A DNA stretch of 64,000 nucleotides from Sepioteuthis lessoniana (taxonomy: Eukaryota > Mollusca > Cephalopoda > Myopsida > Loliginidae): contig OY757904.1 in the NCBI GenBank assembly GCA_963585895.1, positions 7,836,860 through 7,900,859 on the forward strand, read 5' to 3'. Of the stretch, positions 10,812 through 21,185 are shown one piece after another; positions within the stretch are counted from its first letter, which is position 1, and each line of letters starts with the position of its first letter. The position numbers were made by a program, and so were the translations under genes. The notes beneath the pieces are model-generated. The model was not told where the DNA came from. It worked only from the letters and a program-made list of their open reading frames with translations, and did no database searches.

Positions 10812-11918
10812 ATGGAACCTAATAATCATGGATTGTATAGAGACGACGGGCTGATTATAGTGGATAAAAGTACGCCGAGGAAGTGTGATGGGATTAGAAA
10901 AAAATTGTATAAGCTGTTTGATGACTTTGGATTTAGGTTGGATGTAACAACAGATTTAAAAATAACTGATTATCTTGATATTACTTTAAACTTATATAGT
11001 GGAACAGTATCTCCATTTAGAAAAAGGAACCAGGATCTGCGTTATGTAAACAGGGGATCTAATCACCCAATACAGGTCTTTAAACATGTACCTAAAGGAA
11101 TAGAACATAGATTATCTAATAACTCCTCCAACAGGGAAATTTTTGAACGAACTAAGCAGGAATATGAGGAGGCTCTAAAAAATGACGGATATAGGGTTAA
11201 TTTAGAATATAAGAATAGGGATAGAATTGGAACACAAGGTAGGAGAAATAGACCTAGAAAAATCTTATGGTTTAATCCCCCTTACAACATGGAAGTAGTT
11301 AATAACTTGGGAAAAGAGTTCTTCAAGATATTAAAAAGAAACTTCCCTAGCGGGAGCCAATTATATAAGATATTTAATAAGAATTGTATTAAATTAAGTT
11401 ACAGTTGCATGCCAAACATTAATGGAATAATAAATAGGAGTAATATAGCCAAATTAGGTACAAAGAAGCATAAGGTGATTGACAAATGCAACTGTAGGGA
11501 TAAGGTTAGGTGTCCTCTCGAGGGAAAGTGTAAGCAGGAGTGTGTAGTGTATAAAGTAGAGGTATATACTGATTCGAATAATAAGAGAGATAAAAAGATA
11601 TATTTTGGGTCAACCCAAGGGGATTTTAAAACTAGGTACTATAACCATAGAACAAGTTTTTCGCACGAAAGATACAGATATAGCACTGCGTTATCTAGTT
11701 ATGTGTGGGAGATTAAGGAAAAAATGGGAGTAGATCCGATAATGAAATGGGAAGTAATAAAGAAATGCCGCAAATATAGGGCAGGTAATAGAACCTGTAA
11801 TCTTTGTATGGAGGAAAAATTGATAATAGCAGATTGTAAAAGTAAGAATATGCTAAACAAAAGATCGGAGGTGTTGAATAGTTGTATACACAAAAGAGCG
11901 TGGTTACTATATAATTAG
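10812..11918 (+). CDS. PLE-2 polyprotein remnant: RT C-terminal part + GIY-YIG endonuclease
   Basis: This 368-codon frame from the first ATG encodes the back half of a Penelope-like reverse transcriptase and its endonuclease. Reading is open upstream to about 10660, where it gives a DGAEICELVG block, so the ATG is not the ancestral start. YRDDG (residues 9-13) is the polymerase catalytic box. NHP at 84-86 and WFNPPY at 153-158 are typical of the family. A Cys cluster (C226, C228, C234, C240, C244) precedes the nuclease. GIY-YIG landmarks are VVY (245-247), YFG (264-266), R275 and H279 in KTRYYNH, the CNLCMEEK block (329-336) that supplies the Glu, and N349. The frame has no internal stop. The product would lack RT fingers and part of the palm, so nuclease activity is plausible but polymerase activity is not. 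Clade within Penelope-like elements is not certain. Confidence 0.85.
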   Translation: MEPNNHGLYRDDGLIIVDKSTPRKCDGIRKKLYKLFDDFGFRLDVTTDLKITDYLDITLNLYSGTVSPFRKRNQDLRYVNRGSNHPIQVFKHVPKGIEHRLSNNSSNREIFERTKQEYEEALKNDGYRVNLEYKNRDRIGTQGRRNRPRKILWFNPPYNMEVVNNLGKEFFKILKRNFPSGSQLYKIFNKNCIKLSYSCMPNINGIINRSNIAKLGTKKHKVIDKCNCRDKVRCPLEGKCKQECVVYKVEVYTDSNNKRDKKIYFGSTQGDFKTRYYNHRTSFSHERYRYSTALSSYVWEIKEKMGVDPIMKWEVIKKCRKYRAGNRTCNLCMEEKLIIADCKSKNMLNKRSEVLNSCIHKRAWLLYN

Positions 11919-11994
11919 GAAATGTTATAGGTTTATTTTTATTTATTTTATTTTATTTTTATTTTTTTATTTATTTATTTATTTTTTTTTTTTT

Positions 11995-12134
11995 TTATGC
12001 AAATTTTAGGATAGGTGGAGGTTTTTGGTGAATAAAGGCAATTTCTCCTTAGAATGGTTTAGGAGAAACTTCCTGATGATCCGTTAAGGTGAAACTTTAG
12101 TAGAAGATTTTCGACTAGCGATTTAAGTTAATTC

Positions 12135-12137
<3 letters not shown>
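11995..12137 (+). repeat. PLE-2 right inverted repeat (pseudo-LTR)
   Basis: Starts TTATGCAAATTTTAGG and ends GTTAATTCTAT. It holds the plus-strand hammerhead motif and is followed directly by a TA microsatellite (12137-12177), which may be the target. Confidence 0.95.
12063..12112 (+). ncRNA. Hammerhead ribozyme candidate, right PLE-2 repeat
   Basis: Stem I has an inner part CTTC (12069-12072) with GAAG (12103-12106), an A-A mismatch (12068, 12107) and an outer part GAGAA (12063-12067) with TTTTC (12108-12112) including one G-T pair. The core is CTGATGA (12073-12079). Stem II is short: T-T mismatch, then C-G, C-G, loop GTTAA (12080-12090). GAA lies at 12091-12093. Stem III is ACT (12094-12096) with AGT (12099-12101) over a 2-nt TT loop, and the cleavage base is A12102. 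Very short stem III is a described property of hammerheads in Penelope-like elements, which may act as dimers. Confidence 0.75.

Positions 12138-12177
<40 letters not shown>
12138..12177. repeat. TA microsatellite at PLE-2 right edge
   Basis: Uninterrupted TA run directly next to the right PLE-2 repeat. Confidence 0.95.
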
Positions 12178-12224
12178 GAAGAGTATTAAATAAGCATTAA
12201 TACTGAAGCTGTATTTACTAAGAC

Positions 12225-12500
12225 ACAAATGAATTTTGAGTGTAACATTTGTTTTCTTGACATTCAGTGAACTTATTCTCGTGAGTTGTTCATTGGTCGA
12301 AACATTCCTGAAACTTCTCTTAAGATATGATGTGAAGCTCCCCTGTCATGTTTCTTTAATAGCTTCCACGTCCTCAAATAAATGTTCAGTTCAGGAAACA
12401 ATAAAATCAAAACTAATAATAAAAGCTCGTATTGGTGAGCGTATAGAGTGCTGTACAGGCACAATCCTTAGTCTTACCAAACAATGGCAATTAAAGATAT
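12225..12500 (-). mobile_element. Mariner-type transposase C-terminal remnant
   Basis: On the minus strand, over two frames, LFPELNIYLR and EKFQECFDQ.TTHENKFTECQE resemble the FFLFPKLK and FQxCFxQWKxRWxKC blocks of mariner transposases, which follow the catalytic triad. Frameshifts show it is dead. Confidence 0.55.
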
Positions 12501-13560
12501 AGAGATTGGAATCATTTTTTCCGAATTGGCATTGACTCATTTAGACTTCATCCAAAAAGAGACAACATTTCTAATAAACATCACTTTAATATTCAAGTTG
12601 CTTAGCTATAAACACGCCTACATTTCAATTTCATAATCTAAAATAAAATTTAATGATTTAATCTCAATACTTTTTGATCATATGTTTTTTAATCAAAATT
12701 ATTCAATCAATAATTAAAGTACATAAGTTTATTATAATTAAAATATCATTCTTGACTTTCAATGATATAATAGCAAAATTTTGACTTCCATTTTGATAAA
12801 ATGATTTTAACTTTGACGCAGAAAGTTGTCAAGAAAACTTCCAAGATAATCCGAATTATGGATCGAATAAGGTATACGAAGCTAATGTATAGGGATGACA
12901 CTTTGACGGTGACAAGTCTACGAAATATCCAGTGAAAGGAAAACTTTCTCATATCAATTCCATTTTGGGTCGACCAAACAAATTATTGACATTATCTAGC
13001 AGCTTTATAAATTTTCAATTTCCCTATCCCGTAAATGGACATTTTCTTTAACGACAGTATTCAAATCTTTAGAGTAACGAATTTTTAATGATCCGCAATA
13101 AGTTTCACTTGGCTTTTGGCAACTCGTAATTCACTGTACCCATAACATTTTAACAAATACAAAACAAAAAAGAGGATGGATTTATTCGACTTTCCACGAA
13201 GTCAGATTTGACTTGAAGTCATTTTATAAAGGGCGGGAGGCACGCAGGGGTAGAGATTCGTGTGTGGCTATTTACAAAAAGTGTTTGCTCTCTTCGGCAT
13301 TCCTCTTTAGGGTTGCCTCTGGCCACGGAGCAATAAGTACAGGTGTTGATGTTGGTACTGCGGGAAGTCCTAGATCCTCCCAGAGATTTTTGTTGATCGA
13401 TTTTGATTTCTAGGAAAAATCTTCTACAAAAATATTTTTAACGTGTTACAAGAAATGAGATTTAGATCATGAAACACAGGCTAATGCTTTCCGCTTACAA
13501 CTCTTACGTAACGCATTTTCTCGCTTCAAAAATTTCCTCCATGTTTTAAAAACATCTTTT
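12500..13560. other. AT-rich, no gene recognised
   Basis: No frame over 70 codons with a recognisable motif. The tract 13213-13413 is somewhat GC-richer and open for 66 codons, with no domain. A TC/CTGT microsatellite lies at about 13575-13615. Confidence 0.4.
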
Positions 13561-13625
13561 AGCACCGACCTAATTCTCTCTTTCTCTCTGTCTCACTCTC
13601 TGTCTGTCTGTCTATATATTTACCC

Positions 13626-14080
13626 GAGCCGAAACCCTGCTACATAGTCGGGAACGAGCAGCTGCTGGCATAGGCCTACATGTCACCGCAGACAAGACGG
13701 AATACATGTACTTTAATCAAAGAGGTGACATCTCCACACTAAATGGTAGTTCTCTGAAACTAGTGGACAAGTTCACCTACCTAGGAAGTAGTGTCTCATC
13801 AACCGAGGACATCAAAACACGACTACACAAGAATGCTGCGTGCAATATTGGACAAATCCTAGAGACAACACCCCAGCTATTCAGCTATCATGACCCATCA
13901 CGAAAGTTAGACGAAGCAGACACGGACGGGCAAAGGCAGGACGACAAGTTAGAACCTATATATAATAGCTCTGTGCAGATACAGGATATAGCCTTGAAGA
14001 TTTCCCGGGAGCAATGGACAATAGAGATGGGTAGCGAGGGAGGATCAGAGAAATCGGAGCTGGTAGCACGACGATGATAA
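13626..14080 (+). mobile_element. RTE-like LINE 3-prime fragment with internal deletions
   Basis: Encodes the end of an APE-type reverse transcriptase: ETLLHSRERAAAGIGLH, DKTEYMYFNQRGDIS and LVDKFTYLGSSVSS. It jumps after TRLHK straight to MLRAILDKS.RQHP and later to GRAKAGR, so at least two coding segments are deleted. The distal part shifts to another frame with stops (LCADTGYSLEDFPGAMDNRD). It ends in GTAGCACGACGATGATAATG, consistent with a short trinucleotide-type tail. Confidence 0.8.
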
Positions 14081-14133
14081 TGAAATATACGGTGCTTGTA
14101 TATATATGGCTGATTGGTTGCTTGTGTTTGTCA

Positions 14134-14592
14134 TCATGTCACGCCATCAGCATGGATACCCCTGACCCTCTCTCGCCACCACTCCCTATCATCCATTGTT
14201 TCCGGTAGGTCTTCAGGGCTACATCCCGTATCGGCACAGAGCTGCTGTATGTAGAATCTAGCTGGTAGTCCTGCCTTTGCTCGTCCATGTGAAGGGGTCC
14301 ACAGGAGTACATCACTTATGAGCTCGTCCTTACTTCTCCAGCAGTGTCCCACATGCCTGGTTCGTCTAACTTGGGTAGTTTTTGTGATGAGTAGTAGGTA
14401 GCTGCACAGCAGCTGCTTTGTGAGGTGCTGCCCCCAGGACTTGTTCAATATTGCTCGCAGCATTCTTGTGTAGTTGCCGTCAAGCTTTTTCTCCATACAT
14501 TTAGTTAGCCTCCATGTAGTGCATCCATATAGCAGTATCAACACGACCACTGCTTGGAAGAAACTGCGTTTTGTTTTATCGGTCAGGTGTAT
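14134..14592 (-). mobile_element. RTE-like LINE 3-prime fragment, inverted neighbour
   Basis: The minus strand is open for 138 codons (14550-14134): LLYGCTTW, KKLDGNYTRMLRAILNKSW, VRRTRHVGHCWRSKDELIS, YIQQLCADTGCSPEDLPE and WRERVRGIHADG. This is the same family as 13626-14080 but keeps what that copy lost. The two copies meet tail to tail with about 55 bp between. The 5-prime break is near 14592. Confidence 0.85.
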
Positions 14593-14635
14593 TTGTAAAG
14601 GAATAGTTTGTGGATGAAATGATTTTTGAATGAAC

Positions 14636-14903
14636 CAAAGGCCATTTGTTTGGACACAGAGTTAAATGGTTCCAAGGATAGGAAATGATTAAATATTTCA
14701 ATTTGACCCATAGATGGGAACCTGACAGGTATTACCACTCCGGGTTAGAGTGGACCTGGGAATAATTGCAATAAAGTGGTATTCCATATTCCACAAAGCT
14801 CCAGGAATGGAGCCTCACCATCAGATGGTTAAGTATCATATCCAGGCCATTGAAGGGAGTTGGAGAGTGGTCTTAACCCTCTGTAGAGATGCAGTCAGAC
14901 TGG

Positions 14904-14910
<7 letters not shown>
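14636..14910 (+). mobile_element. R-element copy
   Basis: One ~60-bp subunit (gccatttgtttggacacagag) is followed by the common block: catagatgggaacctgacag, agagtggacctgggaa, caaagctccaggaatggagc and ccctctgtagagatgcagtc. A TA tract follows at 14911. Confidence 0.7.
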
Positions 14911-14934
<24 letters not shown>

Positions 14935-15008
14935 CGCGTGTGTGTGTGCATGTGCGTGTGTGGATAGGAATACGAAGACACAGAGTCATTTATGCTTGAT
15001 GACTTATA

Positions 15009-15288
15009 CATACGCTCGGGCAGGATATGACACAAGGTCAATTTTTAAGCGGAGTTTAACAGGTTTGAATTCAGAGTTTTCCTTCTCCTAGACTAGTTGC
15101 CTCACCAAAGCTGAAGAACTCAGTCTTCCCTACCATTTACCCATAGCCAGAGGGAGAATAATTGGATTCATACCTTTCGCAAGGGTATTAGTACTATGTG
15201 ATATGCAATCAGTCTCGTGCAGGATTTGAACTCGTGTCGCCGTGTCCATTTCCTATGACGATAACCATTACACAACGGACACCTCCGA
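15009..15288 (-). mobile_element. SINE-A, full-length copy with 17-bp target duplication
   Basis: Flanked by ATGCTTGATGACTTATA (14992-15008) and ATGCTTAATGACTTATA (15289-15305), one mismatch. Read on the minus strand, the tRNA-like head has box A around TGTAATGGTTATCG and box B around AGTTCAAATCC. A body follows with AATACCCTTG and CTATGGGTAAA landmarks, then a unit ending with the bases complementary to CTCGGGCAGGATATGACA. Confidence 0.9.
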
Positions 15289-15524
15289 ATGCTTAATGAC
15301 TTATAGTTTTTCGCCAATGCGATATCTGACCAAGACGATACTTCGTGGCGGGTATCCCTTTATATGATTTTGTGTGGGTCATGATAGGAAAGCTATTCTA
15401 GTTTGTTGTGCATTCTGGGAAAGGTGGTCTAGTTTATATACAAAGTTTATATTATATCAATTTCGGGATTTTAAAAATTTACTCTGCTATGGTTGTTTTA
15501 TTATTTTCAAAAGTTTTATTAATC

Positions 15525-16510
15525 ATTATTCTACTCTTTTGAGAGTTTTTCACGCCAGTGTTAGCTGATAGTGTTTCACTGGAATTTGAGTGACAGCAAG
15601 TCTCCTCAAGTCTTTAGATTATTATTATTATCATCATTATTAATATTAAAATCTTTTCTGAGTTTTTTACACCAGTGAGTTGATGGTTTTTAACTGGAAT
15701 CTGAGAGACAGCAAGTCTCCTCAAATCTTCAGGACTCTTCTTAGTTTTCTGGTCGATCTTAATGCTGTTGTTTGGATGATCTCCACTCGTCCTCTTAATT
15801 CCAAGTCCTCTGGTCCCTTTATCAATCCTTAGGTGACTCTACCGAGTGCCCCAATTACAATTGGTATCACTGTCACTTTCATATTCCTTACTTTTTTGAG
15901 TTCTCTAGCAAGTTCTAGATATTTATCTCTCTTTTCGCCAGATGGTCAGCCGGACGGCAAAGTTCACTATTCAGCAGGTTCTCTTTTTTTGTTGACTTTC
16001 ACTAGATCTAGTCGTCTGGTCGAGATTAGATGATACGTTTGTATCTCGAAGTCCCAGAGAATTTTATGTATTTCACTTTCTTAAATAGATTCTGGTTTAT
16101 GCATAGACCATTTGTTCGTATGGTCAAATTTAAACTTTGTGCACAATTCTCTGTAGATCACCTGCCTCACCCATCGTGTCTAGTCTTATACTCTCTCTTA
16201 GCACTAATTTACTGCATTCATTTATTATGTGATCGATCGTTTTATCTTCATCACCACATGATCTTCATCTTCTATTTTGTTGTCTGACTTTAATAATGTT
16301 GTTGTTTAGTTGGTCTCGGCTCGTCCTCCGATTTCAACCTCTTCGAACCCGCTTACTAAGCTTATCGTTGTTCTGTTGATCTTCATGTTGCCTGTGCAAT
16401 TTCTAGTGATTGTAATTCGTCTTTCTTCGCTCTTGGTCAAACTGTGGTGGTATTTGATTGAGTAACTGCAATTCTACTTAGATCTCCAGGACACTTCTGA
16501 GTATTCTCAT
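15525..16510 (-). mobile_element. Stacked RLE-LINE 3-prime fragments
   Basis: A short 3-prime end (15525-15625), a longer copy (about 15640-16280) and a third piece (16280-16505) follow each other, separated by ATT-rich junctions. The longer copy contains the antisense of the VTIIPI block, the endonuclease region and the zinc-knuckle region. Stops and frameshifts throughout. Confidence 0.75.
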
Positions 16511-16627
16511 CCTCATCATGTCACGCCATCAGCATGGATCTCCCTGACCCTCTACCGCCACCCTTCTCTATCATCCATCGCTTCCGGTAGGTCTTCAAGG
16601 CTACATCTTGTATCGGCACAGAGCTGA
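16505..16627 (-). mobile_element. RTE-like LINE extreme 3-prime fragment
   Basis: Nearly the same sequence as the end of the 14134-14592 copy: catcatgtcacgccatcagc at the tail, then antisense of the DLPE.MDDRE and LCADTG blocks. It sits within the RLE-LINE stack. Confidence 0.85.
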
Positions 16628-18085
16628 GTATTCTAGCTGATGTTAATGTTGTGGTCTGGACGGTCTTTTCTTTTGATTCCCAATTCCTCCATTTTTAAAG
16701 CCTTTGCAGGCCGTTCAAAGCGTACCAACTACAACTGCTGTCACCATCACTCCAATTTTCCATACCTTTTTTTAGTTCTCAGACGAGTTCCCAGTATTTG
16801 TCTGTTTTTTTTTCGTTTTATTCTATTTTCACTATGTAGTTAGCTGGTCGGTCAAAATCCATTAGTTGACAAGTTCTAGTCTTCTGGCCTGGATTAGATG
16901 ATCGTTTTCATCTCAAAATCCCAGATTATTATCATTATTATTTTACTTCGAGTGAGTTTTTTTACTCTAGGGTTGGTTGGTGGTATTTCGCTGGAGTCAG
17001 AATAACATCAAGTCTCCTCAGGCCTACAGTACTCTTTCAAGTGTTCTGGCCGATCTTAACAATGATGTAGTCTAGAAGGTCTCGATTCTTCGTCTGATTT
17101 CCAGTTCTTCTAGTCCTCTTTCTAGTCCATTGTGGACCATTCTAAGCGCACCAACTACAATTATTATCTCCATTTTGTCCATAACATTTTTAAACGAACC
17201 TGAACTCATGTTTTTTTTCACACAATTAAATCGTTTTAATTATTCCTGTTTAGTACGAATAATTACATTTACTAATGATTTGTTTGCACACAGTTAAATG
17301 TTTTCAAGTATTGCTATTTAACACTCACAATTCAATTAAACATCAGTCATTTGTTTACACTCTGTAAAATGATCAAACAGTTCTATTTCAAACAATTCAG
17401 TTTAGCATTTGTTTCCACTCAGTTTAAATATCAAAGTACACAGGCTAAATATCAAACAGTTCTATTTTACTCATAGATAGGATCCTATAAGGTGCTTCCA
17501 CTTCGAGCCAGAAAGGAGCTGGGAGCAATGGCAATGAAGGGGTACTTCACATTCCCCAAAGCTCCAGAATTACGGGAGGGCCTCACAATCCAGGGACACT
17601 TGTTGAGGAGTCTTACCTCTTTTTTTTCCACAGTTTTCATAGGTCTCTGACAAAGTTCAAGTATTTCTTTATCTTTTCTCTTCCAGTTATTTTCACTTAA
17701 TGGTCCGTTGGAACGACAAAATCTTATATATAGCAATTTCTCTTTTTCCGCTAATTGCCACTAAGTTGAATTTTCGACCCAGGATTAGTTGATCTGTAAC
17801 TTAACTGTTGGATGGTGAAAATTCAATCTTTTGCATAATTCCATGTGGATTACCTTGCCCACCCATTCGTACCAACTGTTGTACTCCTTTTGTGCGAATT
17901 TGCTGCATTAGCTTACTACGTGATTAGTCGTTCCATGCTTTTCTCCGTTCAACCTAGAGTTCATATTCTGTTGCGTATCATAGATTTTTGCTTTGCGATA
18001 ATTGGTCTTCATGGCATTGATTTGTGCTGCTCTTATAAAGGATTCAGTTTCCCTCTCGAGATTTCCCTTTCGTATGATTAGTCTT
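16628..18085 (-). mobile_element. RLE-LINE copies, one split by an R-element
   Basis: 16628-16930 is one fragment. A second copy starts at its tail near 16935 and runs to 17215, stops at the R-element, and resumes at about 17600-18085. The broken reading (...ccataacattttt / agttttcataggtctctg...) matches one continuous stretch of other copies, so this is a single insertion-split LINE. It includes the endonuclease and zinc-knuckle regions, decayed. Confidence 0.7.
17215..17620 (+). mobile_element. R-element inserted in an RLE-LINE
   Basis: Begins with three or four ~60-70-bp subunits (catttgtttacactctgt, aacagttctatttcaaac) and ends with the common block (ggtgcttccacttcgagcc, ggcaatgaaggggtactt). 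T-rich TTTTTTTTC-like sequence lies at both edges and could be a target duplication. Confidence 0.7.
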
Positions 18086-18089
18086 TTGA

Positions 18090-18790
18090 ATCGTTAGTTT
18101 TCAGGTGGCTGGATAGGAATTTGTTTTCAAACCTGCATTTGGATCTGAGTTCTGATTGAAAAATCCGAACTCTTCTCGTAATGCCTCATATGAAAGTATA
18201 GGATGTGATATTCATCACATGGGAACCTCTTAGACTGATGATCGCAGAGGCAAGAACCTGACACTATTCAAACCCAGATCTACAAATATTCTATCACCGT
18301 TACTGAAAATATCTTCTTTATAAATATTGCAAATCGTGAAACTATATTATTCTATGTTATATTAGATGTTATGTTTAATATGCTCAGTTTTTATTATTTC
18401 TTATTTCATGTCTCTTGTACTAAGAAGTTTCATTTTGTGTGAAGGAAAATTTGCGTATGGACTATATAGCATTGTGAACTGTTGATTAAAATGAAACTTT
18501 AATTGTAGCTTTAGAGGTATAGTTTTTGTTTCAGTCTCAATATAGATAGTTAATTTATTTGTTAAGGAGGAAGGTATGCTGGCATATAAATCGATTCTTC
18601 GTGGCTGGGTAAGCTCCAAACAAGTTCTATGTAAAATCTTTTTACAATTTTATTAAAAATATATGACCGTTACATTTCAAGTTATGTGCTATGAAAAGAG
18701 TACATTCATTTGTTATGGGGATTGCTTTCGGTAAACTTAGAATTCGGTTTGTGTATTTTGTATGATGTTAATGCACCTTCATATAGAAAG
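18090..18790. other. AT-rich, no gene recognised
   Basis: A small perfect hairpin lies near 18206-18223 (ATGTGAT, ATTC, ATCACAT). No coding motif. Confidence 0.4.
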
Positions 18791-18793
18791 TAG

Positions 18794-18943
18794 CCCGATC
18801 CTCTTGTTATTCCCACTAAAGCTGCCAAAAAAGAGATTCACATTCAGAAAGAACCTTTAATAAAATCAACAATTTTACAAAGAAAACCAATTTTACAAGA
18901 GGAGCGTCAAGATGTTGAACAAACAAGAAAAAAAACCCCGTAA
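18794..18943 (+). CDS. Candidate terminal exon, unrecognised
   Basis: An open stretch of 49 codons begins directly after an AG (18792-18793) that could be a splice acceptor and ends at TAA 18941-18943. It reads DPLVIPTKAAKKE, then a charged Lys/Glu/Gln-rich stretch ending EERQDVEQTRKKTP. The composition looks like a disordered or coiled host protein tail. The polypyrimidine tract is weak, there is no partner exon, and it may be chance. Confidence 0.2.
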   Translation, partial: PDPLVIPTKAAKKEIHIQKEPLIKSTILQRKPILQEERQDVEQTRKKTP

Positions 18944-18999
18944 TGAATGTATTGAACAACATGTACAATTTCTGTCGTCTATTTATTTTCAGTCCACTT

Positions 19000-19001
<2 letters not shown>

Positions 19002-19074
<73 letters not shown>

Positions 19075-19115
19075 GGGGGGTGAGAGTGAGTGAGTGTGTG
19101 TGTGTGTGTGTGTGT
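19002..19115. repeat. TA then TG microsatellite
   Basis: TA run to about 19066, then a G run, GTGAGAGTGAG and a TG run to about 19115. Short frames across it are artefacts of the repeat. Confidence 0.95.
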
Positions 19116-20027
19116 ACAAAAAAATGTGAATTTCAGAGAATGAATTTTAAAAAAACATTTTAGAATGAATCAAATGTGCAAAAATAGATAAATATAATTA
19201 TTTGTGTTTTGGTTTTATTTTTCCTGTTTCATATATAATCTTCATATATCTATTTATTGTTTTAATTCTTTTTACTACAGGAAATAATCTGAAACACTTT
19301 GATTTTTTTCTTTATTCTGATCACATTTAATTTCTTTTCGATTTTCTTTTAATGAATATTTACATGGCGACATTGGCAAGTATGAAAACATTCGCAAGTT
19401 TAAATTATGTACACGTTTAGGTTTATACCTGAATTATAGACATGCCTAAGATTTTACGTGAACGTCGAAGAAAATCGATGAAGAAATTCTTTTTCGGCTG
19501 TTGTTAATGTTTTACAGATATTGGCAACGTCAGATTTGACAAATCCTATCCAACAATAACCAGGCGTACTCCAGTATCAGAACGACTTATTTTCCCTCTT
19601 TTTTGTATGTGATAGAAGAAAGCAACCGACTATAGTACTAGGTTAATTTTTTATAGCAATAAAGCGGGAAGAATTTATTTCAGAATCAACAAAAAAAAAA
19701 ATAAAGAATCACGGAAGACACTGATGAGTAGGATGGATCAAAAAAAAAAAAAAAGTGGGAAAAGTCAAATTATCTCTGCAAGCGAAATGGACTTAAATGC
19801 TTTGTAGCTGTAAGGAACTAATCTATTTTCATTAAGAAAATCAACTTTTTTTTTAATGATGTGAACATTTAATTGCCACTCGTTAATGACTACCGCATAA
19901 TCTGATATTTTTGAGAAATCATTTTTTCCAAAATAACTTTAAGAGTAAATGAAAAACAAAATGATCCTCAACAAACTGTTCTATAATATTAAATATTTTT
20001 ATACTTATATACCCAATAATCACACAG
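19116..20027. other. AT-rich, no gene recognised
   Basis: Several A or T homopolymers (19688, 19741, 19848). No conserved frame or repeat family identified. Confidence 0.4.
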
Positions 20028-20038
20028 CGTTTGTTTAT

Positions 20039-20313
20039 CATATTTACCAACCCCTCCGCTCGGGCAGGATATGACACAAGGTCAATTTTTTTAAGCGGAG
20101 TTTAACAGGTTTTGAATGCAGAGTTTTCCTTCTCCTAGACTAGTTGCCTCACCAAGGCTGAAGAACCAAGTCTGCCCTACTATCTACCCATAGCTGGAGG
20201 GAGAATATTTGGGTTCCCAAGGGTATTAGTGCTATGTGAAATGAAATCAGTCAAGTCCAGGATTTGAACTCGAGTCGCCGTGTCCATATCCTGCGACGAT
20301 AACCATTACACCA
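20039..20313 (-). mobile_element. SINE-A with 11-bp target duplication
   Basis: CGTTTGTTTAT occurs at 20028-20038 and 20314-20324. The copy keeps the CTCCGCTCGGGCAGG end, the body landmarks and the tRNA-like head (complement of ATTTGAACTCG for box B, ATTACACCACG for box A). Confidence 0.85.
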
Positions 20314-20409
20314 CGTTTGTTTATTCTTGAATTTTTAATCACCACTAAACCCAGAAATCAGGTGTAAGTCGACATGAAGTGTCAAGTATTTTTTTTTTCA
20401 TTAAGAGAA

Positions 20410-20640
20410 TTCTGGACTCATCAAAACAAACACCACCCTGTCGGTGAGTCTGAGAATTAAGATCCCCTCAAAAAGGGTTTCAAACTGCATCCGGTGCTGA
20501 GGTTCCCGTTCTGGAACACTGAACAGTATGGATTCTCCTCCATTACCTGCAAATTCACACTGACCTGGAGTGGTTTGTATATGTTTGGGCCAAATAGATC
20601 TGTATGTAAAATTTTTTGCATTAATAGGGATACTTGATTA
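20410..20640 (-). CDS. Unrecognised open stretch
   Basis: On the minus strand one frame reads about 75 codons: SIWPKHIQTTPGQCEFAG, then a ...SILFSVPERE... block, to TAA near 20408. A second frame (20711-20457) is also open. Sequence is more GC-rich than its surroundings and could be an exon or an unlisted repeat. Possible splice sites (tacag before ATCTATTTGG; CAG then gtaatg) are visible but unsupported. Confidence 0.2.
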
Positions 20641-21185
20641 GTTACTAGAATCCATTGAACTGCATGTAAACAAATGACGATTATTAAATAGAAATTATTA
20701 CCTGAAACCATATAATTGTGTATAAATCAGTATTTTTGATGAAATAATATGACTTTTCTGACGATTAATTCTTGTCGGATACTTTTCGTTGATTGGTACC
20801 TTAACTGTCTGGAGACACTATTTGTTCTTGTCCATCGCTTCTTTGAAAGGAGTTCAAAGAAAATCTCTTTTTAATATCAGTATATACAAGACATCATCTT
20901 TTTTTTAAATGGCGGACTTGGATTGAATGATTGGTGGTTTCTTTTGTTTGCCCGCAAAATATTTTACAGCAATGTTGTAAAGTATTAACGGCTTCTTGTC
21001 TATCAAATTTGTAAAACGAACAAATAAACAAAAAAACCGTTATATTTTCGTTATGTGAAAGCAGTTTACATTACTGAGTTGAAGGAAACGATTTTCAACG
21101 TTCGATTTGGATATTTCCAATATGCTGGCAATTTTCTACATCGAATAGCGTTGAATACTTTTCAGTATGTATTTAACAAATTTCT

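Larger units (their letters stand above)
10498..12137 (+). mobile_element. PLE-2: young 5-prime truncated Penelope-like element
   Basis: The element is bounded by two inverted copies of a 143-bp sequence (10498-10640 and 11995-12137) that are identical base for base by my reading. Just inside each lies low-complexity DNA: A-rich on the left (10640-10680), T-rich on the right (11935-11994). The centre is one open frame with the end of reverse transcriptase and a GIY-YIG nuclease. Identical terminal repeats and an intact frame argue for a recent insertion. The N-terminal half of RT is absent, so this copy cannot move by itself. Penelope-like elements are known for odd terminal arrangements (pseudo-LTRs, inverted partial copies). 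Confidence 0.85.

Noticed and set aside
13706-14077. 123-codon plus-strand protein as a real gene
   Set aside because: It is a frameshifted LINE fragment; the second half is out of the ancestral frame.
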